Shown piece by piece: positions 1 to 8,573 of a DNA stretch of 39,854 nucleotides (its first letter is position 1; each line of letters begins with the position of its first letter). A program made the position numbers and the translations under genes. This stretch comes from an uncultured Pseudohongiella sp. Its GTDB lineage: Bacteria > Pseudomonadota > Gammaproteobacteria > Pseudomonadales > Pseudohongiellaceae. The DNA lies in NCBI GenBank assembly GCA_902591495.1, contig CACJAW010000020.1:1-39854 (forward strand), read 5' to 3'. The notes beneath the pieces are model-generated. The model worked only from the letters and a program-made list of their open reading frames with translations, searched no databases and was not told where the DNA came from.

Positions 1-1
1 A

Positions 2-529
2 ACTGAGCCGTTTGGTAAACAGTGTCTCATGGCACGTCGTCTGGTAGAGAGGGGTGTTCGGTTCGTGCAGTTGTTTATGGGTGGTGTTGGCGTTCAAAAC
101 ACTGATACGTGGGATGCTCACTCCAACCTTGTTGAAAATCATACGTTACATGCAAAGGAGTCTGACAAGCCAATCGCCGGTCTTATACAGGACCTTAAGG
201 CTCGGGGACTGCTCGACGATACATTGATAGTCTGGCATGGTGAGTTTGGACGAATGCCGATATCACAGCGCGGGATAGGGCGGGATCATAATCCGGGCAC
301 GCAGACTGCTTTGATGATTGGTGCGGGTATTCAGGGTGGACAGGAAATCGGCGCCTCTGATGAATGGGGTTACAAGGCTTTTGATCAACCCATTTCTGCG
401 CACGACATGCATGCAACAATCCTTCATCTTCTAGGGCTTGATCACGAGAAATTGACTTACCGTTACAGTGGGCGGGATTATCGTCTGTCGGACATATCTG
501 GTAAGCCAATCCCCCAGATTATCGCATAG
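2..529 (+). CDS. DUF1501 family protein, C-terminal part (5' end outside window)
   Basis: The frame is open from base 2 with no start, so this is the last ~175 residues of a larger protein. The visible part has the alkaline-phosphatase/sulfatase-like end of DUF1501 proteins: the NTDTWDAHSN segment, then LIVWHGEFGRMP and GRDHNPG, then a closing segment with HDMHATILHLLGLDH. Family knowledge: these exported proteins usually sit beside cytochrome c/DUF1549-DUF1553 or DUF1800 partners, and their reaction is unproven. The likely partner lies left of the window. The gene ends at a strong hairpin terminator, so it is transcriptionally separate from the PQQ dehydrogenase that follows. Family assignment is firm; biochemical role unknown. 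Confidence 0.88.
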   Translation, partial: TEPFGKQCLMARRLVERGVRFVQLFMGGVGVQNTDTWDAHSNLVENHTLHAKESDKPIAGLIQDLKARGLLDDTLIVWHGEFGRMPISQRGIGRDHNPGTQTALMIGAGIQGGQEIGASDEWGYKAFDQPISAHDMHATILHLLGLDHEKLTYRYSGRDYRLSDISGKPIPQIIA

Positions 530-588
530 CCCTCAGAGGCGAGGGTTTTTAAATAAGGGCAGAGATTGATAGTCAATGTCTGCCCTTT
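530..588 (+). terminator. Hairpin terminator region
   Basis: Two hairpins follow the DUF1501 stop. The first is CCTC/GAGG ending in TTTTT (about 531-550). The second is stronger: arms AAGGGCAGA (555-563) and TCTGCCCTT (579-587), with an inner ATTGA-TAG-TCAAT stem, then a T-rich tract. It separates the DUF1501 gene from the PQQ dehydrogenase gene. Confidence 0.8.
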
Positions 589-610
589 CTATTAAACCAA
601 GGGAAGAATT

Positions 611-2710
611 ATGGCTAGTAAGAGTTTTGTGGTGTCACCACGTAATTTGTGTGTCGCTGCGGGTATTTCTGTTGCCAGTATCGTGCATTCGCAGGAAAAC
701 GTTTCCTACACAGAGTCCCAGGCAGCAGCCGGGCAACTGACGTATGAGGAACGTTGCGCGACCTGTCATGGTTATAACCTGGAGGGCTTTGAACTTGCAC
801 CCAGCCTTAGCGGGAATTTATTTAGTCGAAGGTTCGGCGACCGCTCTGCCGATTATCTTGCGCGCAACGTCCAGCGCATGCCACCGAATGAAGCTGGTTT
901 GTCTCAGGAGGAGATGGCGAACGTGCTTGCCTATCTCTTCAGCAGAAATGGGGTTGAGGCGAGCACGGAATCATTGTCAGCCGATCTTGAGATTCTTGCC
1001 AGTTATGTAATACCGGCACAGGAACTTGTGGACTCACGTTTCACTCCCAGATTACCCAGCTATGCTACTAACGGTCCGTTAATGCCGAACAGTCGGCTTG
1101 ATGATCTTACTCCTGTAACCAACGATATGCTCCTTAACCCGCCAGCTGACGACTGGCTTGTCTGGAGACGCACGCATTCAAACCTTGGCCACAGCCCTTT
1201 GTCCGAGATCAGCAAAGAAAACGTAGATGACCTTAGGCTTGCATGGACCTGGTCTTTGCCACCGGGCGCCAATATGATGACTCCGATTGTTCATGACGGT
1301 GTCATGTTCACTCTAAGCTCCGGAGATGTCGTTCAGGCAATTGATGCGACGACTGGAGACCTGCTTTGGGCGTATCAGCATGAGATTGATGGTGACAAGC
1401 CGTCTGAGTCGAAAAAGGGTGTTGCAATATGGGAAGACAAAATTATTGTTGGCACCTCTGATCTCAAATTAATTGCCATAGAGGCAAAGACTGGCAGGCT
1501 GGCATGGGAACACCAGATTGAGACACACGGTGAGACTGATCACCGGTTTAAGTCCGCTCCGATGGTTGTAAACGATAAGGCAATTTTTGGCCTTGTCGGA
1601 CAGATGGCCGTTGAGGGCGGTAACTTTATCGTGGCAATCGATCTAAAAACTCATGAGGAGGCCTGGCGTTTCTATACCATCGCCCGTCCAGACGAGGCCT
1701 TTGGTAACAGCTGGAACGGACTCAGTCTGGAGGAGAGGACCGGCGGATCAGTCTGGACGCCAGGCAGCTATGATCCGGAAACCAATCTGGTTTACTTTGG
1801 CCCGGCTCCGACATATGACACGGTGACCATGAGGGAATTCAGAAACGTGCCAGGTACCACTTCTGATGCGCTTTATACGAATTCGACTATAGCTCTTGAT
1901 GCTGATACAGGAGAGCTTGTTTGGCATTTTCAGCACGTCAGGAATGATCTGCTTGACCTTGACTGGGCATTTGAGCGTCAGATTATGGAGCTGCCATTTA
2001 ATGGTGAGATGCGCCGGGCCGTGGTTACGGGCGGAAAGGCTGCAATATTCGAGGCGATGGATGCCGTGACTGGCGAGTATCTGTTCTCGATTGATCTCGA
2101 TATGCAGAATGTGTTCAGCGAGATTGATCCGCGCACGGGAGACAAGACCATGTTCCCAGAGGCCGTGCTGCAACCCGGGGAAGATACGCCGGGTCTGGCC
2201 AAGAATGGCGTGTGTCCGGACGCGCTTGGCGCGAGGAACATGCAGACCACTTCTTATAACCCGGATACTGGGATGCTCTACGTGCCGCTGCAGGATACCT
2301 GTATCAATAATCTGACCGGCCGGCGCTGGCAGAAGTATCCAAACCCCGAGGAAGACGGAAAATGGGGTCTGGTGAAGGCGGTAAATTTGGAGACGCGCGA
2401 AGTCGAGTGGACAACTCGTCAGTTTGCGCCACCTGCGAGTGGTCACCTGACGACTGACTCAGGTCTACTCTTTCGCGGGACCATAGACAGGATGTTTCAG
2501 GTTGTAGACCAGGAAAATGGTGAAGTCTTGTGGCAACAGCGCCTGGATAATGCACCAACGTCCTACCCAATTACTTATATGGTGGATGGTAGACAGTATG
2601 TAGCGGTCGCGACTAATTCAGGGAGCTACTTTGCTAATGGTATGGAGAGGACAACCGGTATAACAAATTCGCCGACAGGTGCATCGCTTTGGGTATTTTC
2701 AGTGCCTTAG
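611..2710 (+). CDS. Exported cytochrome c / PQQ-dependent dehydrogenase fusion
   Basis: A 699-residue quinohaemoprotein-type dehydrogenase. An N-terminal hydrophobic signal segment (about residues 10-27) is followed by a cytochrome c domain with the haem motif CATCH (C49, C52, H53) and a probable axial Met in RMPP near residue 97. From about 170 to the end is an eight-bladed PQQ beta-propeller with tryptophan-docking repeats such as DATTGDLLWAYQ and DADTGELVWHFQ. Most quinohaemoprotein alcohol dehydrogenases carry the cytochrome at the C terminus; here it is N-terminal. It should act in the periplasm, passing substrate electrons from PQQ to the haem. The substrate cannot be read from sequence. 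A related propeller without cytochrome lies at 25149-26942. Start ATG 611 lies shortly after a GGGAAGAA purine stretch. Confidence 0.92.
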   Translation: MASKSFVVSPRNLCVAAGISVASIVHSQENVSYTESQAAAGQLTYEERCATCHGYNLEGFELAPSLSGNLFSRRFGDRSADYLARNVQRMPPNEAGLSQEEMANVLAYLFSRNGVEASTESLSADLEILASYVIPAQELVDSRFTPRLPSYATNGPLMPNSRLDDLTPVTNDMLLNPPADDWLVWRRTHSNLGHSPLSEISKENVDDLRLAWTWSLPPGANMMTPIVHDGVMFTLSSGDVVQAIDATTGDLLWAYQHEIDGDKPSESKKGVAIWEDKIIVGTSDLKLIAIEAKTGRLAWEHQIETHGETDHRFKSAPMVVNDKAIFGLVGQMAVEGGNFIVAIDLKTHEEAWRFYTIARPDEAFGNSWNGLSLEERTGGSVWTPGSYDPETNLVYFGPAPTYDTVTMREFRNVPGTTSDALYTNSTIALDADTGELVWHFQHVRNDLLDLDWAFERQIMELPFNGEMRRAVVTGGKAAIFEAMDAVTGEYLFSIDLDMQNVFSEIDPRTGDKTMFPEAVLQPGEDTPGLAKNGVCPDALGARNMQTTSYNPDTGMLYVPLQDTCINNLTGRRWQKYPNPEEDGKWGLVKAVNLETREVEWTTRQFAPPASGHLTTDSGLLFRGTIDRMFQVVDQENGEVLWQQRLDNAPTSYPITYMVDGRQYVAVATNSGSYFANGMERTTGITNSPTGASLWVFSVP

Positions 2711-2730
2711 ATTTCAAGACAGATACTTCG

Positions 2731-2771
2731 GATTTTCAGAGAAAGTAGTAAGTCAAATAATCCTGAAAATC
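2731..2771. repeat. Perfect 9-bp inverted repeat
   Basis: GATTTTCAG (2731-2739) and CTGAAAATC (2763-2771) form a perfect inverted repeat with a 23-base loop, just after the PQQ dehydrogenase stop. There is no T-run, so it may be a Rho-assisted stop, an mRNA-stabilising hairpin or an operator. Confidence 0.45.
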
Positions 2772-2852
2772 ACTCGGAATCAGTTACGAACACCGTAATG
2801 TTCAAGGTACTAAAACTTTTGGTTGTGGGCATGGATTAAGGAAGGAGCAGAG

Positions 2853-2960
2853 ATGAAGGGCTCGAAAATGAGCAGCTTTACAAGTCTGCTCCGCGAATCT
2901 CGCAGCACCTCCCAAGGGAAGCTATCCACGCCTCAATTAGCAGGAACAGTGTCTCATTAG
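2853..2960 (+). CDS. Possible 35-residue microprotein or truncated gene start
   Basis: ATG 2853 is preceded by AAGGAAGGAG (2838-2847), one of the best Shine-Dalgarno matches in the window, at ideal spacing. The frame runs 35 codons (starting MKGSKMSSF) to TAG 2958-2960 and overlaps the antisense 3' end of vsr. No family is recognised. Two readings are possible: a real small protein, or the ribosome-binding site and first codons of an old gene cut off when the defence island inserted. The coding overlap with vsr makes independent coding uncertain. Confidence 0.25.
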   Translation: MKGSKMSSFTSLLRESRSTSQGKLSTPQLAGTVSH

Positions 2961-3336
2961 GCAGTGAATTCTTTCCACGGATTGCACACTCCCAGATTAT
3001 AAGCACTCGCCAGCCCAATGATATGTAAGTCTCCCAGAGTTCGCGGTCCCGCCCTTTTGTGCGGGAGATTTTAGCCCTCCAGAATTCAGGCCTTGTTGCT
3101 GGCCACTTGAAAAGATGGCAGTCATGACCGTGCCAGAAACACCCGTTAATCAGCACCAGAATCTTTCTACCCGGCATCACTATGTCGGGCTTGCCAGGGA
3201 GTTTTTTATAGTGCAATCGGTATCGGTAACCACGGGCATGCAATCCTTTTCGTATTGCGAGCTCAGGCTTGGTATTCTTGCTCCTTATACCGGACATCAT
3301 TTCCGATCGTTTTTTTTTGTCTACAATGTCGACCAT
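2878..3336 (-). CDS. vsr: Very-short-patch repair endonuclease (Vsr)
   Basis: A 152-residue protein of normal Vsr length. Vsr nicks 5' of T in T:G mismatches that arise when 5-methylcytosine deaminates, starting very-short-patch repair. Visible features: the DKKKRSEMM start typical of the family, KLPGKPDI with the metal-binding Asp at residue 51, and GCFWHGHDCHLF with H69. The position matching E. coli H64 is Asn here, as in several Vsr relatives. The Zn-site Cys/His residues (C66, C73 and nearby His) are present. It diverges from the cytosine-5 methyltransferase 77 bp away; vsr genes normally accompany such methylases. No clear Shine-Dalgarno precedes the start, chosen by alignment to the family N terminus. 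Assignment is secure; the link to this particular methylase is inferred. Confidence 0.93.
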   Translation of the reverse strand: MVDIVDKKKRSEMMSGIRSKNTKPELAIRKGLHARGYRYRLHYKKLPGKPDIVMPGRKILVLINGCFWHGHDCHLFKWPATRPEFWRAKISRTKGRDRELWETYISLGWRVLIIWECAIRGKNSLPNETLFLLIEAWIASLGRCCEIRGADL

Positions 3337-3413
3337 AGGTTATGTGTTGTTTTTGTTGGGCAAAACATTAGTTTGTTTACCGGGTATCATTCTAAACCTG
3401 ATATGTTGATATT

Positions 3414-4955
3414 GTGACTAGCAAAATTACCGTTATAGATCTTTTCGCCGGCCCCGGGGGACTTGGGGAAGGTTTCTCATCGTTTAAAAACCAAAACCAT
3501 GAGCATACTTTCAAAATTGCGCTGTCGGTGGAAAAAGAGGCAAACGCGCACAAGACCCTTGAGCTTCGCTCCTTTTTCCGACAGTTCAATGGGGAAGCTC
3601 CGGAAGACTATTACCAATACCTCAAGGGTGAATTGGATAGGGATACGCTCTTTCAGAGGTACCCGTCTGAGGCAAGGGCAGCTGCGATGGAAACACTTGC
3701 GGGCCCCCGAGAAATGGGCAAGAGAGAGGATGACGCAGTCATACGAGAGTATCTGGAAAATTTAAAGGGTGTGGATGGGCCAAAGGTCGTAATTGGTGGT
3801 CCTCCCTGTCAAGCCTACTCTTTGGTGGGCAGATCTCGAAATCGGGGAATAAAAGGGTATTCAGCAAAAAAAGACGCACGTCATTTTCTTTATAGGGAAT
3901 ACCTCCGGGTTCTTCATGCAGTCCAGCCAGAAGTATTTATAATGGAAAACGTGAAAGGAATACTTTCGTCCAGAGTGGATGGGAATTCTATTTTTGGCAG
4001 TGTACTCCAAGATCTTGAGGATCCGGGAAGTGCTCTTGGCCTCAAAAAGTCTAAGCGATATAGAATTTTTTCACTATCTGAAGAGGCAGAGCGCGACCTT
4101 TTCGATCCTGTGCCAAGGAATTCTGACTATGTGATAAGAAGTGAGGAATTTGGGATACCGCAGGCAAGGCATAGGGTAATACTGCTCGGAATCGAAGAAG
4201 CTCAGTATCACAACTTTACTGGCGCTATGGAAAAAAATCCCAAACAGCTAAATACGGAGAGTGTTTTATATGATCTACCTGTCATTCGAAGTGGATTGAC
4301 CCCGGCCTCAGCTGATTCATCTGAAGCATGGGCAAGGCTGGTTAGAAAAGCTTCGCAACAGGTTAAAAAGGAGTTTTGTAAGATAGACTTGGTTAATTCT
4401 GGGTTGGAAAAATACGCGGAAATGGCGGGAAAAATAAAAAGCCGGGGAGCGCCATTCATCAAAAGAACCAAAAATTTCTCTAAATCGAACCCGCTAAAAA
4501 CTTGGTTCGAAGATGAAAGACTGTCCGGGTTTACCAATCATATGAGCCGGGGTCACAAGCCCGACGATTTGGTTCGCTACTTTTTCTGCTCTAGCTATGC
4601 GCTACAGAACGGAGGCGCTTCAGCCAAGGCTGCTGACTTTCCAGCTCCACTTAAGCCGAATCACAAAAATTGGGATAGTGGCATCTTTGTTGACAGGTTT
4701 AAGGTGCAGGCAAAAAATAAATGTGCAAGCACGATTACAAGCCATATTGCAAAGGATGGTCACTATTACATTCACTATGACCCATCCCAGTGCCGCAGCC
4801 TGACAGTGAGAGAGGCGGCAAGATTGCAAACATTTCCAGATAACTATTTTTTTGAGGGGTACCAGACGGCGCAGTACGTGCAGGTAGGTAATGCCGTGCC
4901 ACCTTACCTTGCGGCTCAGATTGCAAGTAAAGTCTATGAAATATTGAGTGTTTAG
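3414..4955 (+). CDS. drmMII: DNA cytosine-5 methyltransferase (DrmMII-type)
   Basis: A 513-residue C5-cytosine methylase. Motif I is DLFAGPGGLGEGF (residues 9-21); motif IV is GGPPCQAYS with catalytic C132; motif VI is ENV (178-180); motif VIII is QARHR (250-254); motif X is GNAVPP (492-497). The stretch of about 270-470 between motifs VIII and IX is the target-recognition region. It would methylate host sites so that the DISARM-type arm spares them. It is separated from the other system genes by 536 bp containing relics. The start is GTG 3414; a weak promoter-like pair TTTACC-17-TGATAT (3376-3404) lies so close upstream that the transcript would have almost no leader. The class 2 DISARM name rests on DrmA/DrmB downstream; a stand-alone type II methylase is the alternative. 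Confidence 0.92.
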   Translation: MTSKITVIDLFAGPGGLGEGFSSFKNQNHEHTFKIALSVEKEANAHKTLELRSFFRQFNGEAPEDYYQYLKGELDRDTLFQRYPSEARAAAMETLAGPREMGKREDDAVIREYLENLKGVDGPKVVIGGPPCQAYSLVGRSRNRGIKGYSAKKDARHFLYREYLRVLHAVQPEVFIMENVKGILSSRVDGNSIFGSVLQDLEDPGSALGLKKSKRYRIFSLSEEAERDLFDPVPRNSDYVIRSEEFGIPQARHRVILLGIEEAQYHNFTGAMEKNPKQLNTESVLYDLPVIRSGLTPASADSSEAWARLVRKASQQVKKEFCKIDLVNSGLEKYAEMAGKIKSRGAPFIKRTKNFSKSNPLKTWFEDERLSGFTNHMSRGHKPDDLVRYFFCSSYALQNGGASAKAADFPAPLKPNHKNWDSGIFVDRFKVQAKNKCASTITSHIAKDGHYYIHYDPSQCRSLTVREAARLQTFPDNYFFEGYQTAQYVQVGNAVPPYLAAQIASKVYEILSV

Positions 4956-5039
4956 GAATCTGTCGAAAATTCTACCGATATCTATCAGCTAGTGTATGCA
5001 TAAATTTGCGGGTTTAATTCTTGCCCTTTTACCTGTTTA

Positions 5040-5195
5040 GGAAGCCTCACCGCCCGCGAAGCCGCCCGAGTTCAGACGTGACCAGATAATTATCATTTCT
5101 GCGGTAATAGAACAGAGCAATATCACCAAGTAGGTAACGCAGTTCCACCATTCCTTGCGCGCCAGATAGCGCTGATAGTTTCAGAAATCATTTAG
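5040..5195 (+). pseudogene. Relic: C-terminal end of a second cytosine-5 methyltransferase
   Basis: Reading in frame from 5043 gives [25 protein letters not shown], then [17 protein letters not shown] and a final TAG at 5193-5195. This is the motif IX-X end of a C5 methylase. It parallels the intact neighbour ([27 protein letters not shown]) but is clearly diverged, so it is not a fresh duplication. An in-frame TGA (5079-5081) replaces the conserved Phe of TFPDN, and everything upstream of motif IX is missing. It is the scar of an earlier, different methylase gene at the same locus. Confidence 0.82.
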
Positions 5196-5326
5196 CAGGA
5201 ATTTGTCATATCTTACGAAGATGTGGTCTTTTATCATCCCAGTTGATAAGAGCGGAATCGTAAAGACAAAGATTCTCAGTTCTAGGCCTATCTCAGTAAT
5301 AAACATAAAAACTAAGACATCAGCCA

Positions 5327-5410
5327 AACCTGCCTGAAGACACCATTATGCCGGGTAGGCCTGATATCTTTCCGCCTATGAAAAAGATCAAGTTTCTTGC
5401 TTATTTTTAG
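5327..5410 (+). pseudogene. Probable relic of a second vsr gene
   Basis: In frame, the segment before TAG 5408-5410 reads MPGRPDIFPPMKKIKFLAYF (5348-5407). It aligns with the Vsr core LPGKPDIVMPGRKILVL of the intact gene, including the metal-binding Asp. Both the N-terminal part and the GCFWH part are gone. It lies just downstream of, and in the same direction as, the methylase relic, which is the usual methylase-vsr gene order. The match is short, so this is less certain than the methylase relic. Confidence 0.5.
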
Positions 5411-5490
5411 GTTGTAAGAGTGATTTTTCCAAAGAAATTTACTATTCTTTCCAACTCTCCATCAATAAGCGCTCTAACGGATGACCGACC

Positions 5491-7626
5491 GTGCAAGATT
5501 TTCTGGATGACCTAAATGCCGCAATCCTGAACGACGATACAGACCCCAGAGATGTAGTAGCGGTCTCATATGCCATGGCAATTGAGTTTGGCAAACGGCT
5601 GACTTCCGCAGAGATTTTCGACAATTTCATACCTGGCCCAGTTTCCGGCGAAGGAAAAAACAGGCGAAGATTCCGGATCGATGGCTATCAGATAGATGAC
5701 GCTGACGGTTCCGTACATATTGCAATTACGGACTTCTCTGATGACCCTGAAGTGAAAACGATTACGAAAGGTGATGTTGATAGCATATTTGGTCAGGCTG
5801 AACATTTTATCGAAGTCTGTGCTGATGGCAGTTTTCAATCCAGGAAAACATCTGTTAACGAGCAAGAAGAGCTGAGCAGTTTTATCGCGCGAAATGTAGA
5901 ATCGGAGATCACTCATTTCCGGTTTCACCTTTTCACTAATAGAGAAATAAGCAAGCAGCTCAAAGAGCTAAGCACTAAGGATTGTTGTGGAATTCCCAGC
6001 GAATTCCAAATTTGGGACATAGTCAGAATGAGGTCGCTGACACTTTCAGCTATCGGCTCAGAAGAGTTCGTAGTTGATTTCACGGACTTTACAGAAAAAG
6101 GCCTTCCGTGCTTAAAGGCAAATGAGACTCATGATTATGAGGGATATTTAGCGGTTATCGACGGCAAGACCCTAGCTGGCATATACGACAGGTACGGGAG
6201 TCGTGTCCTTGAGGGTAACGTAAGAGCCTATCTGAGCGCTCGTGGAAAAGTGAATAAAGGTATTCAATCGACCATCGCTAATGACGCCGATAAATTTTTT
6301 GCATACAACAATGGCATATCATGTACATCCACAGGAGTAAATGTTGAAAAGGAAGGAGCCTCATATTACTTAAAATCTGCTGACTACTTACAAATAGTAA
6401 ATGGCGGACAGACTACTGCTTCCATCTACATAGCTTCCAAGTCAGCAAGGACCGCGTTTAGTTCGGTGTCTGATGTTTCTGTACAGATGAAATTATCGGT
6501 CATTAAACAGAACGAAATTGAAGAAGAGGACTCTGAACAAAGAGCTGAAGCACTAGAAAATCTTATCTACCATATTGCGCGGTTTTCAAATACTCAAAAT
6601 ATGGTTAAAGAATCTGATTTTTTTTCCAATCATGAGTTTCATCGTATTTTTGAAGGGCATGCACAGACAACACTGGCTCCACCAATTTCAGGTGAAACAA
6701 CCCAAGGCACCTATTGGTTCTATGAACGAGCCCGGGGTGCATATGATGCTCGTCAGATGGTTTTACGCGCATCTGAACAGCAAAAATTTAAGCGAGATCA
6801 CCCTCGTACACAGCGCTTAGAAAAGACTGATATTGCAAAATATATACATGCATGGGACCAAAGACCTCATGATGTTTGTGATAGTGGGCAGAGGAACTTT
6901 AACAAGTTCGCTACTTCAATTATTTCTAATTGGGGAGCTTCCGGCACTCGATTTAGGTCACCTGATTTCTTTAAAGAGACCATAGCTAAGGCAATCATAT
7001 ATAAAAGACTAGAAAAGCTTGTAGATAAAGCTCCATGGTACCCAAAAGGCTCTGGCTTTAGACAAGGAATAGTCTGTTATACAGTCTCATTGCTTTCCTA
7101 CTTAATACAAACAGAGACCGATGGGGGAAGTCTTAACTTCCAAAAAATTTGGATTAATCAAAAACTTTCTCCTTTACTTGAGGACGAACTTCTTAGGCTT
7201 GCTCAGAGGACATGCGACGTCATATCGGCTCCTGCTTATGAATCAGCAGCGGTCTCAATTCAGGGACTGCAATGGTTTAAAAAAGAAGCATGTTGGGAAA
7301 AGCTAAAAGACTCTAATCGAATGACTTTAAGCCAAGCTTTTCTAAATGAACTAAGAACAAGAGATGAAGTAAGGCAAGATGAAAAGGATATTCAAAAGGG
7401 AGGGAAGCAAGAACTCGAAGTAGATCAGATTCAGGTTGTAATGAACCTAGGTGCTAAAGGGTGGAAAAACCTTCGAGAGTGGTCAATTGAGAATAACCCT
7501 CGGTTCGGTATAGAAAGCGATCTAATTTCTAAGATGAATTCCCCAAGATTCTATCCTTCTCCAAAACAAACTAAAATACTTTACCGAATTCTTAAAGAAT
7601 CCATCGATTTCGGGTTCAAGCCGTAG
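5491..7626 (+). CDS. AIPR-domain protein (abortive infection phage resistance family)
   Basis: A 711-residue protein. The N-terminal part contains RRRFRIDGYQIDD and AITDF, followed by the AIPR core signature FFAYNNGI (residues 270-276) and VNGGQTTAS (303-311). Family knowledge: AIPR proteins occur in phage-resistance loci and beside restriction-modification genes, and are suspected nuclease components. Its position as first gene of the six-gene unit suggests an effector or sensor role in this system (inference). Start GTG 5491 is the furthest upstream in-frame start giving the family-like N terminus; ATG 5481 is in another frame and stops quickly. The next gene begins 2 bp after the stop. Base composition is AT-richer than the PQQ-gene flank. 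Confidence 0.87.
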   Translation: MQDFLDDLNAAILNDDTDPRDVVAVSYAMAIEFGKRLTSAEIFDNFIPGPVSGEGKNRRRFRIDGYQIDDADGSVHIAITDFSDDPEVKTITKGDVDSIFGQAEHFIEVCADGSFQSRKTSVNEQEELSSFIARNVESEITHFRFHLFTNREISKQLKELSTKDCCGIPSEFQIWDIVRMRSLTLSAIGSEEFVVDFTDFTEKGLPCLKANETHDYEGYLAVIDGKTLAGIYDRYGSRVLEGNVRAYLSARGKVNKGIQSTIANDADKFFAYNNGISCTSTGVNVEKEGASYYLKSADYLQIVNGGQTTASIYIASKSARTAFSSVSDVSVQMKLSVIKQNEIEEEDSEQRAEALENLIYHIARFSNTQNMVKESDFFSNHEFHRIFEGHAQTTLAPPISGETTQGTYWFYERARGAYDARQMVLRASEQQKFKRDHPRTQRLEKTDIAKYIHAWDQRPHDVCDSGQRNFNKFATSIISNWGASGTRFRSPDFFKETIAKAIIYKRLEKLVDKAPWYPKGSGFRQGIVCYTVSLLSYLIQTETDGGSLNFQKIWINQKLSPLLEDELLRLAQRTCDVISAPAYESAAVSIQGLQWFKKEACWEKLKDSNRMTLSQAFLNELRTRDEVRQDEKDIQKGGKQELEVDQIQVVMNLGAKGWKNLREWSIENNPRFGIESDLISKMNSPRFYPSPKQTKILYRILKESIDFGFKP

Positions 7627-7628
7627 CC

Positions 7629-8573
7629 ATGCAAATCGGCTTAGACGCATTTCGAATTCAAGATGAGAGCGGCGAGCAGTATAGACTCAAAGAGCTTGGT
7701 GACTGGGCTATACTAGCGTTCAAAATAGGGTATGAGACATTTAGATACGATGAGAATGAAAATCGACTTGTCACGATAGTAAGCGTTCCCTCTAGAGAAA
7801 TCTTTACAGCCTTCGTCGTTCTGGGCGCATTGGTAGCAGATGGGGAGAGTTTCTCAGGTGATGGTTTGCTCACTTGGGAACAGTTTAGAACACTGGACGA
7901 TAACAAGCCCGTCTATTTCTTTGACCGAGGGAAAATTAAAGCAGGCTTTCTTGACAAATTTAGTGAAGAGTTGCAAGCACGGGCTATCCGAGATACTAAA
8001 CCTGCCTTTCATTACGTAACCGAGAGTAATTTGCGTGACTACCAAATACGGTTTGAATCTCCTAGGTCTAAAGGCAATTCAGAAGTTGAACAACTCCATC
8101 TATTATCGGCCTTTAATTCCAGCTTCGAATTGAACGTTGGAAAGGAATGGCTGAGAACTTTATATCCAAGTATTTCTTTGAATATCGTCAAACATATTTT
8201 TACGAAGGCCATCGCCAACGTCTCATGTGTCCTTGACGATGGAAGCATTTCTTTAGAGGAATTTTTACTTCTTACTGAAGTCAATAAGATAGGATCCGGA
8301 AAGGTCCTTTTAAAGTCAGAGCGAAACTCTAATTCGGCTAGCGATCCAAAAATCGCAATTTTGTCTACGGGTTCGTATGCAAGGATAGTTAGGGAGTATC
8401 CTCATTCAGACCTAGTCATTACCCTCGAGCATCACGAGTACGACGAAAGTATTGCAACGACCGCACGCTCTTTAAGGCAACAAGGAAAAGATTTAGAAAT
8501 TACTCGAAATTTCTCGCAGACTGCGTCCGGTAGTGTGAGAGTGTTTTCCAAAGTTATGCCGCGGGTTGTTTAA
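7629..8573 (+). CDS. Unrecognised DISARM-operon protein 1 (314 aa; possible DrmE N-half)
   Basis: Not recognised with confidence. It has no signal peptide, membrane segment or Cys cluster. The N-terminal ~150 residues look like a compact alpha/beta domain (LVTIVSVPSREIFTAFVVLGAL). A later segment, DPKIAILSTGSYARIV then DLVITLEHHEYDE (about residues 240-280), reads like a Rossmann-type strand-helix-strand. No phospholipase-D HxK motif is present, so it does not replace DrmC by motif. It starts 2 bp after the AIPR stop and overlaps the next gene by 8 bases, so it is translated as part of the unit. Class 2 DISARM has a protein of unknown function, DrmE; this and the following frame together could be a split DrmE-like protein. 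That is inference only. Confidence 0.75.
   Translation: MQIGLDAFRIQDESGEQYRLKELGDWAILAFKIGYETFRYDENENRLVTIVSVPSREIFTAFVVLGALVADGESFSGDGLLTWEQFRTLDDNKPVYFFDRGKIKAGFLDKFSEELQARAIRDTKPAFHYVTESNLRDYQIRFESPRSKGNSEVEQLHLLSAFNSSFELNVGKEWLRTLYPSISLNIVKHIFTKAIANVSCVLDDGSISLEEFLLLTEVNKIGSGKVLLKSERNSNSASDPKIAILSTGSYARIVREYPHSDLVITLEHHEYDESIATTARSLRQQGKDLEITRNFSQTASGSVRVFSKVMPRVV

Noticed and set aside
1748-2446. 232-codon open frame on the minus strand
   Set aside because: It is a shadow of the PQQ dehydrogenase coding frame; no signal, motif or ribosome-binding site, and a gene is firmly present on the other strand.
7629-8573. DrmC (phospholipase D) candidate
   Set aside because: No HxK(x)4D motif is present in this or any other protein of the operon.
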